Position numbers and translations under genes: made by a program
Shown here: piece after piece, positions 1 through 7,709 of the stretch
How positions within the stretch are numbered: the stretch's first letter is position 1
Layout: every line of letters starts with the position of its first letter
Notes under the pieces: model-generated
What the model was told of the DNA's origin: nothing
Database searches by the model: none
Seen by the model: only the letters and a program-made list of their open reading frames with translations
Source of the DNA: Halosegnis longus
GTDB taxonomy: Archaea; Halobacteriota; Halobacteria; Halobacteriales; Haloarculaceae
Direction of reading: 5' to 3'
NCBI RefSeq assembly: GCF_009663395.1
Contig: NZ_QKNW01000001.1
Coordinates: 1,736,001 to 1,800,000, forward strand
DNA: 64,000 bases

Positions 1-294
1 GTGGCGGCCGCGCTGTTGCGTGTCGTCGAGCAACACGGGGTCGCGCCCGACTACGAGACGCTCCCCGACCGGTACGAGACGGCGGCGACCCGGCTCACCC
101 GCGCGTACGCGACGGACGCGGCGTTCAACGGGCTCTCCTATGACCGCGAGGACGAGCGCCGACAGGTGGCCGAGTACGCCGACTCGGTTCACCCGCCCGG
201 CGAGGATACGCGACTACCGGCGTGGACGGACGCACCAGTCTCGCCCGACGAGGTGCGGGAGGCCGCCCGGCGAGACGTGGAGGCGCTCCGGTGA
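1..294 (+). CDS. C-terminal end of an unidentified protein (possibly a glycosyltransferase), cut by window edge
   Basis: The reading frame is open from base 1 to a TGA at 292-294, giving 97 codons. It has no recognisable start of its own, so this is probably the 3' end of a longer gene that begins outside the window. The visible part is alpha-helical and acidic, with a segment reading NGLSYDREDE. This vaguely resembles the tail of haloarchaeal glucosyl-3-phosphoglycerate synthase-like glycosyltransferases, but no catalytic motif lies inside the window, so that is only a guess. The stop overlaps the GTG start of the next gene by four bases (GTGA), which suggests one transcript. Confidence 0.5.
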   Translation: MAAALLRVVEQHGVAPDYETLPDRYETAATRLTRAYATDAAFNGLSYDREDERRQVAEYADSVHPPGEDTRLPAWTDAPVSPDEVREAARRDVEALR

Positions 295-743
295 CCCTCT
301 CGCCCGACGAGGTGGCCGGCGTGGTCGACCTGTTCGGCGAACTCTCGCCGACGGAGTTGGCCCGCGCCCGCGAGGAACTCGGCTACCGGCTGGGCGAGGC
401 GATTCCCGAGACGGACGTGCGGGCGGCCGTCCGGGCGTACACGCTCGTCCCGTACGAGCGCGACGGAGAGCGCCGCATCGCGGTCGGGCCGACGGCGTTT
501 CCGGTGATTCCCGACGGCGGCGAGGACCTCCCACACATCCTCGATATCGAGCCGCGCACGCCCGAGCGGGACGCGCTCGTCGCCGCCGCACTCGACCGCT
601 TTCGCGAGGCGAGCCTGTTGGCGCTCCGGATCGAGCGAGCGGGGGCGTGCGAGCGGCTGGTGGACGTGAGCTACGACATCGAGGCGTGGGCGGACGTGTC
701 GCTCGGCGCGATTCGCGAGCGACTCGACGCGGCTACTCGATAG
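291..743 (+). CDS. Conserved haloarchaeal hypothetical protein (DUF7109-like)
   Basis: This 150-residue protein starts at the GTG at 291, chosen because it overlaps the upstream stop in the typical GTGA arrangement and avoids a longer Arg/Gly-rich out-of-character extension. It starts with TLSPDEVAGVVDLFGELSP and appears to be a soluble helical protein followed by a beta-rich part with YERDGERRIAVGPTAFPVIP. I recall similar proteins being catalogued as DUF7109, but the function is unknown. It is co-transcribed with the truncated gene upstream and converges on the regulator at 733-993, overlapping it by 11 bases. Confidence 0.65.
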   Translation: MTLSPDEVAGVVDLFGELSPTELARAREELGYRLGEAIPETDVRAAVRAYTLVPYERDGERRIAVGPTAFPVIPDGGEDLPHILDIEPRTPERDALVAAALDRFREASLLALRIERAGACERLVDVSYDIEAWADVSLGAIRERLDAATR

Positions 744-993
744 CGAGCGTGTAGACGCGTTTTCGCGCGTCGGTGAAGGAGAATCGCGACGCGACGACGC
801 CACACTCCTCCAGTCGGGAGAGGGCGTATCTGACCGTCCGGGTCGGCAACAGCGTCTCGTCGGCCAACTGCGACTGCGTGAGCCTGTCTTCGTGTTCTAA
901 CGTCTTGGCGACGAGCTTCGCGCTCGGCGGGAGCTCGCGGACGGCTTCCCAGCCGTCGGCGTCGTCTGTCTGCTCGGATTCGGTGGCGCTCAT
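733..993 (-). CDS. Small winged-helix (MarR/IclR-like) transcriptional regulator
   Basis: The 86-residue protein is almost entirely one winged-helix DNA-binding domain. A helix-turn-helix with TQSQLADETLLPTRTVRYAL is followed by a wing ending KRVYTLAIE. The ATG at 993 is preferred over an upstream in-frame codon because the MSATESEQ start is typical. It lacks any ligand-binding domain, so it probably acts as a dimeric DNA-binding factor; the target is unknown. It is transcribed away from pan through a roughly 165-base AT-rich intergenic region, so it could affect itself or pan, but no operator can be assigned. Confidence 0.75.
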   Translation of the reverse strand: MSATESEQTDDADGWEAVRELPPSAKLVAKTLEHEDRLTQSQLADETLLPTRTVRYALSRLEECGVVASRFSFTDARKRVYTLAIE

Positions 994-1130
994 TACCCAC
1001 ACGAGTGGATGCGAACAAATAATACTTTCTCAATAAAGATTACTATGGAACATACAGTAACCACGGCGTAACCGGGTGATATCCGGAGAGGGCGGCGCGA
1101 AACGGTCGGATTTCGTGCCACCCGAAGCCT

Positions 1131-1140
1131 CTTATAAGTA
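1131..1140 (+). promoter_or_regulatory. TATA box of pan; likely leaderless mRNA
   Basis: The sequence cttataagta lies with its centre about 24 bases before the ATG at 1159. This matches the archaeal TATA-box to start-site spacing, so transcription probably begins at or within a base or two of the start codon. Confidence 0.7.
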
Positions 1141-1158
1141 CACGCGCTACATAGAGTA

Positions 1159-2373
1159 ATGACTGACACTGTCGAGAACATTGATCTCCCGTACGACGAG
1201 GGAGACTCGAAGCAGGAGAAACTCGACTCGCTGCGCGAGCAGCTGGAGACCATCGAGGCGCAAAACGAGGAGATGCGCGACAAGCTGTTGGACGCGAACG
1301 CGGAGAACAACAAGTACCAACAGAAGCTCGAACGGCTCACCCACGAGAACAAGAAGCTCAAGCAGTCGCCGCTGTTCGTCGCGACGGTCCAGGAGCTGAC
1401 CGACGAGGGCGTCGTCATCAAACAGCACGGCAACAACCAGGAGGCGCTGACGGACGTGACCGACGAACTCCGGGAAGACCTCTCGCCAGACGACCGCGTC
1501 GCCGTCAACAACTCCCTGTCCATCGTCAAGCAACTCGACGACGAGACGGACGTTCGCGCCCGCGTGATGGAGGTCGAACAGAAGCCGGACGTGGGGTACG
1601 AGGACATCGGCGGCATCGACGCCCAGATGGAGGAGGTCCGCGAGACGGTCGAACTCCCGCTCAAGAGTCCGGAAATGTTCGACGACGTCGGTATCGACGC
1701 CCCGAGCGGCGTCCTGCTCCACGGTCCGCCGGGGACGGGGAAGACGATGCTCGCGAAGGCCGTCGCGAACCAGACGGACGCCACGTTCATCCGGATGGCC
1801 GGCTCCGAGCTGGTCCACAAGTTCATCGGCGAGGGTGCAAAGCTCGTGCGTGACCTGTTCGAACTCGCCCGCCAGCACCAGCCGGCGGTCATCTTCATCG
1901 ACGAAATCGACGCCATCGCCTCCAAGCGCACCGACTCGAAAACGTCGGGCGACGCCGAGGTCCAGCGCACGATGATGCAGCTGCTCGCCGAGATGGACGG
2001 CTTCGAGGAGCGCGGCGACATCTCGATTATCGCCGCGACAAATCGGTTCGACATGCTCGACCGCGCCATCCTCCGGCCGGGTCGCTTCGACCGGCTCATC
2101 GAGGTGCCGAAGCCCGACGCCGAGGGGCGTGAGCTCATCTTCGAGATTCACACCCGCGACATGAACGTCGCCGACGAGGTCGACTTCGCGGAACTCGCCG
2201 ACATCGCCGCCACCGCGTCGGGTGCGGAGATCAAGGCCGTCTGTACGGAAGCCGGGATGTTCGCGATTCGCGACGACCGGACGGAGGTCCGCACGGAGGA
2301 CTTCGAGCAGGCGTGGGCGAAAATCGACCACGAGGACGAGGAGTCCAGCGAGGTCTCGAAGACCTTCGCATGA
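1159..2373 (+). CDS. pan: Proteasome-activating nucleotidase (PAN AAA ATPase)
   Basis: PAN is the hexameric regulatory ATPase that unfolds proteins, including SAMPylated ones, and feeds them to the 20S proteasome. The 404-residue protein has the family order: an N-terminal coiled coil (about residues 15-75), an OB fold (about 75-140), and one AAA domain. Walker A GPPGTGKT is at 189-196, Walker B FIDEID ends near 251, and the pore loop KFIGEG is at 221-226. The SRH region NRFDMLDRAILRPGRFDR is complete. The C-terminus is SKTFA; the classical hydrophobic-Tyr-X tail that opens the proteasome gate is therefore not present in strict form. It is a single-gene unit with its own TATA box. Confidence 0.96.
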   Translation: MTDTVENIDLPYDEGDSKQEKLDSLREQLETIEAQNEEMRDKLLDANAENNKYQQKLERLTHENKKLKQSPLFVATVQELTDEGVVIKQHGNNQEALTDVTDELREDLSPDDRVAVNNSLSIVKQLDDETDVRARVMEVEQKPDVGYEDIGGIDAQMEEVRETVELPLKSPEMFDDVGIDAPSGVLLHGPPGTGKTMLAKAVANQTDATFIRMAGSELVHKFIGEGAKLVRDLFELARQHQPAVIFIDEIDAIASKRTDSKTSGDAEVQRTMMQLLAEMDGFEERGDISIIAATNRFDMLDRAILRPGRFDRLIEVPKPDAEGRELIFEIHTRDMNVADEVDFAELADIAATASGAEIKAVCTEAGMFAIRDDRTEVRTEDFEQAWAKIDHEDEESSEVSKTFA

Positions 2374-2391
2374 GAACCTTTTCCAGCCTCG

Positions 2392-2408
2392 GGTGCGCGT
2401 AGCGCACC
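2392..2408 (+). repeat. Perfect 7-bp hairpin after pan
   Basis: Arms GGTGCGC and GCGCACC flank the 3-base loop GTA, 18 bases after the pan stop codon. A stable hairpin here could mark or protect the 3' end of the pan transcript. It is not followed by a T-rich run, so an intrinsic-terminator role is not certain. Confidence 0.6.
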
Positions 2409-2709
2409 GCTCGGCTGCAAAACGTTCATGAAAAGACCGCAGCCGGCGCTCACGTCGTTCGCGCCGGTGAACCGCTCGCTCGCGCTTGCTCGCGAGCAGA
2501 TGCTTTCTGCGTCCACGAGCCTCCCCAGCCGACTCCGTCGCTCACTGCGTTCGCTTCGTCGTCCCTCGCGCGAGCGACGGCGCGCACGAGGCGCGCCAAG
2601 CCGCACGCCGCTGCACGTCGACACTGTCCCAGGGCAGACCGCCACCGCAACGCTCTGCGTACAGTTCAAATAGGAAGCCGCGGCCAAACCGCCCATCACC
2701 CGAGACTGG

Positions 2710-2767
2710 CGGTAGTGGGCCACGGCGGGAGCACAGCCCACCTGCTACCGAGCGGTGCGTGGGCTGT
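2710..2767. repeat. Two mutually exclusive hairpins
   Basis: Hairpin A pairs CGGTAG-TGGGC (2710-2720) with GCCCA-cctg-CTACCG (2736-2750). Hairpin B pairs ACAGCCCAC (2733-2741) with GTGGGCTGT (2759-2767), a perfect 9-bp stem. The arms overlap at 2736-2740, so only one can form at a time. They lie just beyond the stop codon of the minus-strand micro-gene at 2786-2923. Confidence 0.6.
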
Positions 2768-2785
2768 CTGTTCGCCAAGCCGGCG

Positions 2786-2923
2786 CTACAGGAACATGAA
2801 CAGCGCGTACGGGATACCGAACAGCAGGACGGTCATCACGGCGAGCACGACGCCGTAGCTCGCGGCCGTGCTCAGGATGGCTCGCCACGACGGGTGGTCG
2901 TACGCGCTGATATCGGGTGCCAT
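2786..2923 (-). CDS. 45-residue small membrane protein
   Basis: A short frame starts at the ATG at 2923 and ends with TAG at 2786-2788. It encodes a polar start MAPDISAYDHPSWRAIL followed by one strong hydrophobic helix (about residues 21-45, ending PYALFMFL). The composition (early acidic residues, a single transmembrane segment) is convincing for a small haloarchaeal membrane protein. It lies 37 bases after the 65-aa gene on the same strand and is probably co-transcribed with it. Function unknown. Confidence 0.7.
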   Translation of the reverse strand: MAPDISAYDHPSWRAILSTAASYGVVLAVMTVLLFGIPYALFMFL

Positions 2924-2960
2924 ACCATCGTGTTCGGAGCGACTCGCTTAGTGGTTCCGG

Positions 2961-3158
2961 TCAGGCGAGGATATCGCTGACGCGGCGCGGCTCCCCCGAC
3001 AGCGACGGCTCTTCTTCCACCAGCTTCAGCACCTCGTGGTCGGTGACATCCGGGTAGTCCTTCTGGGTGGCGTCCTCGATGAGCGGCTTCTCCAATCGGA
3101 ACTCCGTCCCCTCGTACACCACGTCGACACCCTGCTCGTCGAAGGAGAGAATCGTCAT
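2961..3158 (-). CDS. 65-residue conserved haloarchaeal protein (DUF5800-like)
   Basis: The small acidic protein begins MTILSFDEQGVDVVYEGTEF and contains the conserved-looking DVTDHEVLKLVEEEPSLSGEP. I recall this signature from DUF5800, a family seen only in haloarchaea with no known function. It has no transmembrane segment and no metal-binding cysteines. It is divergent from the polymer-forming protein at 3262 and probably forms a two-gene unit with the membrane micro-gene downstream. Confidence 0.75.
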   Translation of the reverse strand: MTILSFDEQGVDVVYEGTEFRLEKPLIEDATQKDYPDVTDHEVLKLVEEEPSLSGEPRRVSDILA

Positions 3159-3261
3159 AGCTCCCGTACTCCGTGCGCGAGCAAAAGCCGCACGCTCCGG
3201 CGCGTCGTACGCCCGTCTGACGCCCCGGAGGGATTATGTGTCGGCATATCCAGACACAGAT

Positions 3262-4383
3262 ATGTCACTCCGGTCCGACCCGCTGGACCGACTCGCAATC
3301 CCCGACGGCACCCACGTCGAGGAACACGACCTCGTCGCCGACGGCGACATCATCGTCGGCGGGCAGTCGACCGTCGAGTTCGGCGTCCGCGGCCAGAACG
3401 TCGTCGCCGGCGAGCGCGTCAAGTTCGGCGGCGACATCGAGGCCGACGGCGACTGCCGACTCGACATGTGGTGTGACGTGGACGGGAACGTCCTCGTCGG
3501 CGAAGACGCCTACCTCGGCGAGCGCGTCCACATCGCCGGCCAACTCATGGTTTCTGGCGATATTGACATCGGCGACGACGTGGATATCGAGGAGGGGTTC
3601 GAGGCCAACGGCTGGATCGTCATCCGCAACCCAGTACCGACGGTGGTCTTCCTGTTCATCTATCTCGCCCAGCTGCTCCGACTCGGCGAGGAGGAAGCAG
3701 CGGAGGAAGTGTTCGAGACGCTCGACGCCGACCGGGAAGCCGACCCCGTGCTCATCCCGCGCTCGTCGCACGTCTCCGACGACGCGTGGCGCGTCTCCAC
3801 CCCCGCGAGCGTCGGGTCGAACTGTCGGCTCCACGGCAACATCCGCGCGACCGAACTCGACATCGGCACCGACACCGAACTGTTCGGGAGCCTCCGCGCG
3901 AAATCCGACATCACCATCGGTGCGAACACCGCGGTCCACGGCGACGTGACGACTCGCGGCGGGACGGTCACCATCGGTCCCGGCGTCCACATCCGCGGCG
4001 ACGTGGCCTGTGAACATCTCGAACTCGACGACCGCGCGACCATCGACGGGACGCTCCGCGCCCGCGGCGAGATTCAGGTCGTCAGCAGCGAGATTCCGGT
4101 CACCGACACCGGCGAAGACGACGTAGAGCCGGCCATCGTCCGCGTCGACGGCGAAACCGACGACGAGCGTCCCGGTGTCGAAGCCGCCGTCGTCGAGGTC
4201 GAACAGGCCGTCCGACGGGTCGAAGACGACGAGGCGGCCGATACCAGCGATGCGGACGACACGGGAAACCAGGAGCCGTCCGAGACCGTCGCGATTCCCG
4301 ACGCCGAGGAGACGGCAGACGCCGAGGAGGGCCACAGCGACGACGGTCTCGCCGGGGCGCTCGCCGAGGCGGAAAAGCGGTAG
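3262..4383 (+). CDS. Bactofilin-like polymer-forming protein
   Basis: The 373-residue protein contains two blocks of repetitive beta-strand sequence rich in G-x-V/I periodicity (about residues 25-118 and 180-285). Examples are DGDIIVGGQSTVEFGVRG and ANTAVHGDVTTRGGTVTIGP, as in the right-handed beta-helix of bactofilins and related polymer-forming cytoskeletal proteins. Between the blocks, about residues 125-140 form a hydrophobic stretch (VPTVVFLFIYLAQLLR). The C-terminal 90 residues are acidic and probably disordered. The ATG at 3262 begins the acidic coding sequence; in-frame codons further upstream encode Arg/Ser-rich sequence and were rejected. Likely role: envelope-associated scaffold or curvature protein (inference). 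Confidence 0.75.
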   Translation: MSLRSDPLDRLAIPDGTHVEEHDLVADGDIIVGGQSTVEFGVRGQNVVAGERVKFGGDIEADGDCRLDMWCDVDGNVLVGEDAYLGERVHIAGQLMVSGDIDIGDDVDIEEGFEANGWIVIRNPVPTVVFLFIYLAQLLRLGEEEAAEEVFETLDADREADPVLIPRSSHVSDDAWRVSTPASVGSNCRLHGNIRATELDIGTDTELFGSLRAKSDITIGANTAVHGDVTTRGGTVTIGPGVHIRGDVACEHLELDDRATIDGTLRARGEIQVVSSEIPVTDTGEDDVEPAIVRVDGETDDERPGVEAAVVEVEQAVRRVEDDEAADTSDADDTGNQEPSETVAIPDAEETADAEEGHSDDGLAGALAEAEKR

Positions 4384-4413
4384 GCCCTTCTATCGCCCCC
4401 CGATACCGGGTGT

Positions 4414-5598
4414 ATGCTCTCGGTCGCGCTCGCCGGCAAGCCGAACGCCGGTAAATCGACGTTTTACAAGGCCGCGACGATGGCCGACGTGGACATCGGG
4501 AACTACCCGTTTACGACCATCGACCCGAACCGCGGCGTCACGCACGTCCGCACGGAGTGTCCGTGTCTCGACCGCGACGAGCGGTGTGGCAACGAGAACT
4601 GCCACGACGGGAAGCGGTACGTCCCGGTCGAACTGCTCGACGTGGCCGGGCTCGTCCCCGGTGCCCACGAGGGGAAGGGACTGGGCAATCAGTTCCTCGA
4701 CGCGCTCTCGAACGCCGACGTGATACTGAACGTCGTGGACGCCGCCGGCGGCACGAACGCCGAGGGCGAACCGGTCGAGACGGGCAGCTACGACCCCACG
4801 AACGACGTCGAGTTCATCGAACGCGAGATGGACCTCTGGATTGCGGGTATCCTCACGGACAACTGGGAGACGGTCACCCGGCAGTCCCGCTCGCCCGACT
4901 TCGATATCGACGACGCGCTGACGGAGGTGCTCACCGGCGTCGGCGGGACGACCGCGAGCGTCGCCCGCGTCCTCCGGAGCGTTGAGTATCCTGACGCGCC
5001 ACAGGCATGGGAGGACGAGGACCGCGAACGACTCGCCGAGGCGTTCCGCCGTGAGACAAAGCCAATCGTCGTCGTCGCCAACAAGGCCGACATCGCCCCC
5101 GAGGAGAACATCGAAGCACTCCGTGAGACCGCCACCGGTCCGGTTGTCCCCTGCACGGCGGAGGGTGAACTCGCGCTCCGAACCGCGAGCGAGGCCGGCG
5201 TCATCGACTACGACACCGGCGACGCCGACTTCGAGATTCGGGGTGACGTGTCCGACGCACAGGCGGACGGGCTTGACCAGATTCGCGACGTGATGGCTCA
5301 GTTCGGCGGAACGGGCGTCCAGACCGCTCTCGACACCGCCGTCTACGACCATCTCGACCAGATTACGGCCTACCCAGTCCAGAACGAGACACGCTGGACG
5401 GACGGACAGGGGAACGTGCTCCCGGACGCGTTCTTACTCGATACCGGCGCGACCCCGAAGGACCTCGCGTACGCCGTCCACTCGGATATCGGCGACGGCT
5501 ACCTCCACGCGGTCGACGCTCGCGCCGACCGCCGGGTCGGCGAGGACCACGAACTCACGGAAGGGGATGTCGTCAAAATCGTCTCGACCGCGAGTTAG
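4414..5598 (+). CDS. Archaeal YchF/Obg-type GTP-binding protein with TGS domain
   Basis: This 394-residue GTPase has G1 GKPNAGKST (8-16), the G3 region [16 protein letters not shown], and G4 NKAD (bacterial YchF has a changed G4 and prefers ATP; this one keeps the GTP-type motif). The C-terminal TGS domain occupies about residues 315-394. Unusually for a core GTPase, the segment C49-x-C51-x6-C58-x4-C63 just after switch I looks like a small zinc site. Such proteins associate with ribosomes; the exact role in archaea is unsettled. The TAG stop overlaps the stop of the convergent aminotransferase by four bases. Confidence 0.9.
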   Translation: MLSVALAGKPNAGKSTFYKAATMADVDIGNYPFTTIDPNRGVTHVRTECPCLDRDERCGNENCHDGKRYVPVELLDVAGLVPGAHEGKGLGNQFLDALSNADVILNVVDAAGGTNAEGEPVETGSYDPTNDVEFIEREMDLWIAGILTDNWETVTRQSRSPDFDIDDALTEVLTGVGGTTASVARVLRSVEYPDAPQAWEDEDRERLAEAFRRETKPIVVVANKADIAPEENIEALRETATGPVVPCTAEGELALRTASEAGVIDYDTGDADFEIRGDVSDAQADGLDQIRDVMAQFGGTGVQTALDTAVYDHLDQITAYPVQNETRWTDGQGNVLPDAFLLDTGATPKDLAYAVHSDIGDGYLHAVDARADRRVGEDHELTEGDVVKIVSTAS

Positions 5599-6710
5599 CT
5601 GACGCGGTCGGTCGCCGCCCGCATCGCGTCGAGCGCCTCCTTCAGCGTTTCTACGTCGACTGCATAGGAGATACGCGCGTGGCCAGCGCCGTGCTCGCCG
5701 AACGCCTCACCGGGGACAACGACGACGCCCTCGTCGATGACCGCGTCGATCCACCCGTCGGGGACGCGCGGCATCGCGTAGAACGCTCCCTGCGGCGTCG
5801 GCGTCTCCAACCCCATGTCGGCAAGCCCGTCGAGTAGCACGTCGCGGCGCTCGTGGAAGGAGTCGCGCATCTCCGCCACGACGTCCTGCGGGCCGGAGAG
5901 GGCGGCCTCGGCGGCGTACTGTGCCGGTGCCGACGCACAGGCCTGCACGTACTGGTGGACCCGGAGCATGCGCTCGATGCGGTCGGTCGTCGAGGTGACC
6001 CACCCGAGCCGCCAGCCGGTCATCGAGTAGGTCTTCGAGCAGGCGTTCACGACGGCGACGTTTTCGCCGAACTCCATCGGCGAGCGGTGGTCCCCCTCGA
6101 AGATGATTCGTTCGTACACCTCATCCGAGAGACAGAGCACGTCGTGCTCGTCGGCGATGCGGGCGAACTCGCGCATATCCTCGGGCGACTGCACCGTCCC
6201 CGTCGGATTCGCCGGTGAGTTGACGACGAACACGGCGGTGTCGTCGGTAATCGCCTCCTCGACGGCCGCGGGGTCGAGCGTGAGGTCGTCGCGCAGCGCG
6301 ACGGGTTTCGGGGTGCCGCCCGCGAGCTTCGTCAGGGCGTCGTAGGCGACGAAGCCGGGGTCCGGAAAGATGACCTCCTCGCCCTCGTTCACGTGGGCCT
6401 CCATCGCGAGGTGGAGGGCTTCGCTCCCGCCGGCGGTCGCGATGACGTCGTTCGGGTCCATGTCGAGGTCGTTGTCGCGGGCGTGTTTCTCGGCAATGGC
6501 CTCGCGCAGTCCGATTGTCCCCTTGTTCGAGGTGTACGCGTCTACCTCGCCGGCTTCGATGGCCTCGATTGCGCCGCGGCGCGCGTGCGCCGGCGTCGGG
6601 AAATCCGGCTGCCCCAAGCCGAGATTGATGGCGTCGTCGCTCGCGGCCTCGAACACCTCGCGAATCCCCGAGATGGAGATGGCCTCCACCCGGTCCGAAA
6701 AGCGTGACAT
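5595..6710 (-). CDS. Class I/II PLP-dependent aminotransferase
   Basis: The 371-residue cytosolic enzyme has the fold-type I aminotransferase landmarks: FPDPGFVAYDAL, NSPANPTGTVQS, the aspartate in CLSDEVYERIIF, and the PLP lysine in SKTYSMTGWR. Substrate (aspartate, aromatic amino acids, other) cannot be decided from sequence alone. It is one of three related class I enzymes in the window (with 31826-32974 and 47110-48261). It converges on the GTPase gene with a 4-base overlap of stop codons. The ATG at 6710 gives the usual family N-terminus. Confidence 0.9.
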   Translation of the reverse strand: MSRFSDRVEAISISGIREVFEAASDDAINLGLGQPDFPTPAHARRGAIEAIEAGEVDAYTSNKGTIGLREAIAEKHARDNDLDMDPNDVIATAGGSEALHLAMEAHVNEGEEVIFPDPGFVAYDALTKLAGGTPKPVALRDDLTLDPAAVEEAITDDTAVFVVNSPANPTGTVQSPEDMREFARIADEHDVLCLSDEVYERIIFEGDHRSPMEFGENVAVVNACSKTYSMTGWRLGWVTSTTDRIERMLRVHQYVQACASAPAQYAAEAALSGPQDVVAEMRDSFHERRDVLLDGLADMGLETPTPQGAFYAMPRVPDGWIDAVIDEGVVVVPGEAFGEHGAGHARISYAVDVETLKEALDAMRAATDRVS

Positions 6711-6747
6711 ACCGGAGCAAGCGACCGGACCGGATTAACGGTTCCCG

Positions 6748-6891
6748 TTAGCTCTCGCGTTCGCGCTTGAGTTCGTCGACGTAGCTGCGGAGCTTGCGGA
6801 GCGTGGCGTCGGGGTCGGCGTACCCTTCGTCGTACTCCTCGAACGCGCGGTCGGCCTTCCGGATGAACTGGTCGAGGGCGTCGTCGCTCAT
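6748..6891 (-). CDS. 47-residue protein coupled to the PAC2-family gene
   Basis: A short frame begins MSDDALDQFIRKADRAFEEY and ends KRERES. It is a highly charged, helical, soluble protein. Its ATG shares one base with the TAA stop of the PAC2-family gene upstream (TAATG), a strong sign of translational coupling. The amino-acid composition is typical of haloarchaeal cytosolic proteins. No function is known; being tied to a proteasome-assembly-type protein suggests a related role (inference). Confidence 0.75.
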   Translation of the reverse strand: MSDDALDQFIRKADRAFEEYDEGYADPDATLRKLRSYVDELKRERES

Positions 6892-7625
6892 TACTGGAAC
6901 CCCCGGATTGCCGTCGCCTTGGTCGACTCGTCGTCGCCCTCGTGGACCTGCTGGGCGAGTCGCTCACGGGCGGCGCGAATCTCCTCTGCCCGCTCGACGA
7001 GCGTGTCGGTCTCGATGTCGACACCGATGAGCGGTTCGATGGCGCGTCTGATGACCGCGCGTGCCGCCTCGGGGTCGGGGAACTGCACCTCGCTCTGGGC
7101 GATGAGCGCGACGCCGTCGAGGTCGCGCTTGTTCGCGGCGTGGACGAGCGCACCCGTCGGGCCGGAGATGAGACCACCCTGCTCCGGGGGCGTCACGTCG
7201 GTGTCGGCCAGCCGGTCGGCTCCGTCGCCGGTCGCGATGCCGTAGACGCCCGGCACCTCACCTTTCTCCTCGGGGAGCCCCGAGAGAAACACCGGAAAGA
7301 CGGATTCGGATTCGAGCCAGCCGACGAGACAGTCGGTGAACGCCGACGCCTGCGAGGGGGAGACGGGCACGTCCGACTGGAGCACGAGCAACTCGCGGTC
7401 GTCGTCGCCGTAGATGCGCACCGGCGGCATCGTCTCCATCGACTCGCCCCGGTAGACGGACACCTGCGGAAGCCCGTCACAGTAACACGAGCCGACCCAC
7501 TCCAAGTCGAGTTCCTCGACGAGGTGGTCGGCGGCGATTTTCCCGACCAGCCCCGCGCCGGGTAACCCTTCGATGAGCGTCGGCTCGTCGAACGTCGCGT
7601 CGGCGTGTATCTCGACTTCTGCCAT
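6891..7625 (-). CDS. PAC2-family proteasome assembly chaperone-like protein
   Basis: This 244-residue protein contains the PAC2 family hallmark near its start (LIEGLPGAGLVGKIAADHL) and the later SGLPEEKGEVPGVYGIATG and LISGPTGALVHAANKRDLDGV. The last 30 residues form a charged helix. Archaeal PbaA/PbaB-type relatives are PAC2 homologues that form homomultimers; some bind the proteasome, but not all are confirmed assembly factors. The start at 7625 (MAEVEIHAD) fits the family; an upstream Pro/Arg extension was rejected. It is translationally coupled to the 47-residue gene downstream. Confidence 0.88.
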   Translation of the reverse strand: MAEVEIHADATFDEPTLIEGLPGAGLVGKIAADHLVEELDLEWVGSCYCDGLPQVSVYRGESMETMPPVRIYGDDDRELLVLQSDVPVSPSQASAFTDCLVGWLESESVFPVFLSGLPEEKGEVPGVYGIATGDGADRLADTDVTPPEQGGLISGPTGALVHAANKRDLDGVALIAQSEVQFPDPEAARAVIRRAIEPLIGVDIETDTLVERAEEIRAARERLAQQVHEGDDESTKATAIRGFQ

Positions 7626-7709
7626 GGCCGGCGTTCGGCGCGGCGGGGGATAAATACTCCACACCGCGGTTCAATACGTTCATAAGTCAGGCGCGAGCAG
7701 TCGCGCATA

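Larger units (their letters stand above)
2374..2785. other. 412-base gene-free region rich in inverted repeats
   Basis: No credible protein-coding gene was found; short frames here lack acidic haloarchaeal composition and are rich in Arg/Ser. The left half contains a perfect hairpin just after pan and a long run of GC-rich imperfect palindromes (for example around 2470-2505 and 2565-2610). The right half contains two overlapping hairpins. I looked for RNase P and SRP RNA core motifs on both strands and did not find them. The region probably combines transcription ends for pan (plus) and the micro-gene at 2786 (minus) with extragenic palindromic repeat material. Confidence 0.5.

Noticed and set aside
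1147-2331. Long minus-strand frame inside pan
   Set aside because: It mirrors pan; pan has complete AAA motifs and an upstream TATA box.
2374-2785. Possible RNase P or SRP RNA gene in the gene-free stretch
   Set aside because: Conserved core motifs of either RNA were not found on either strand; the region is better described as palindromic sequence with hairpins.
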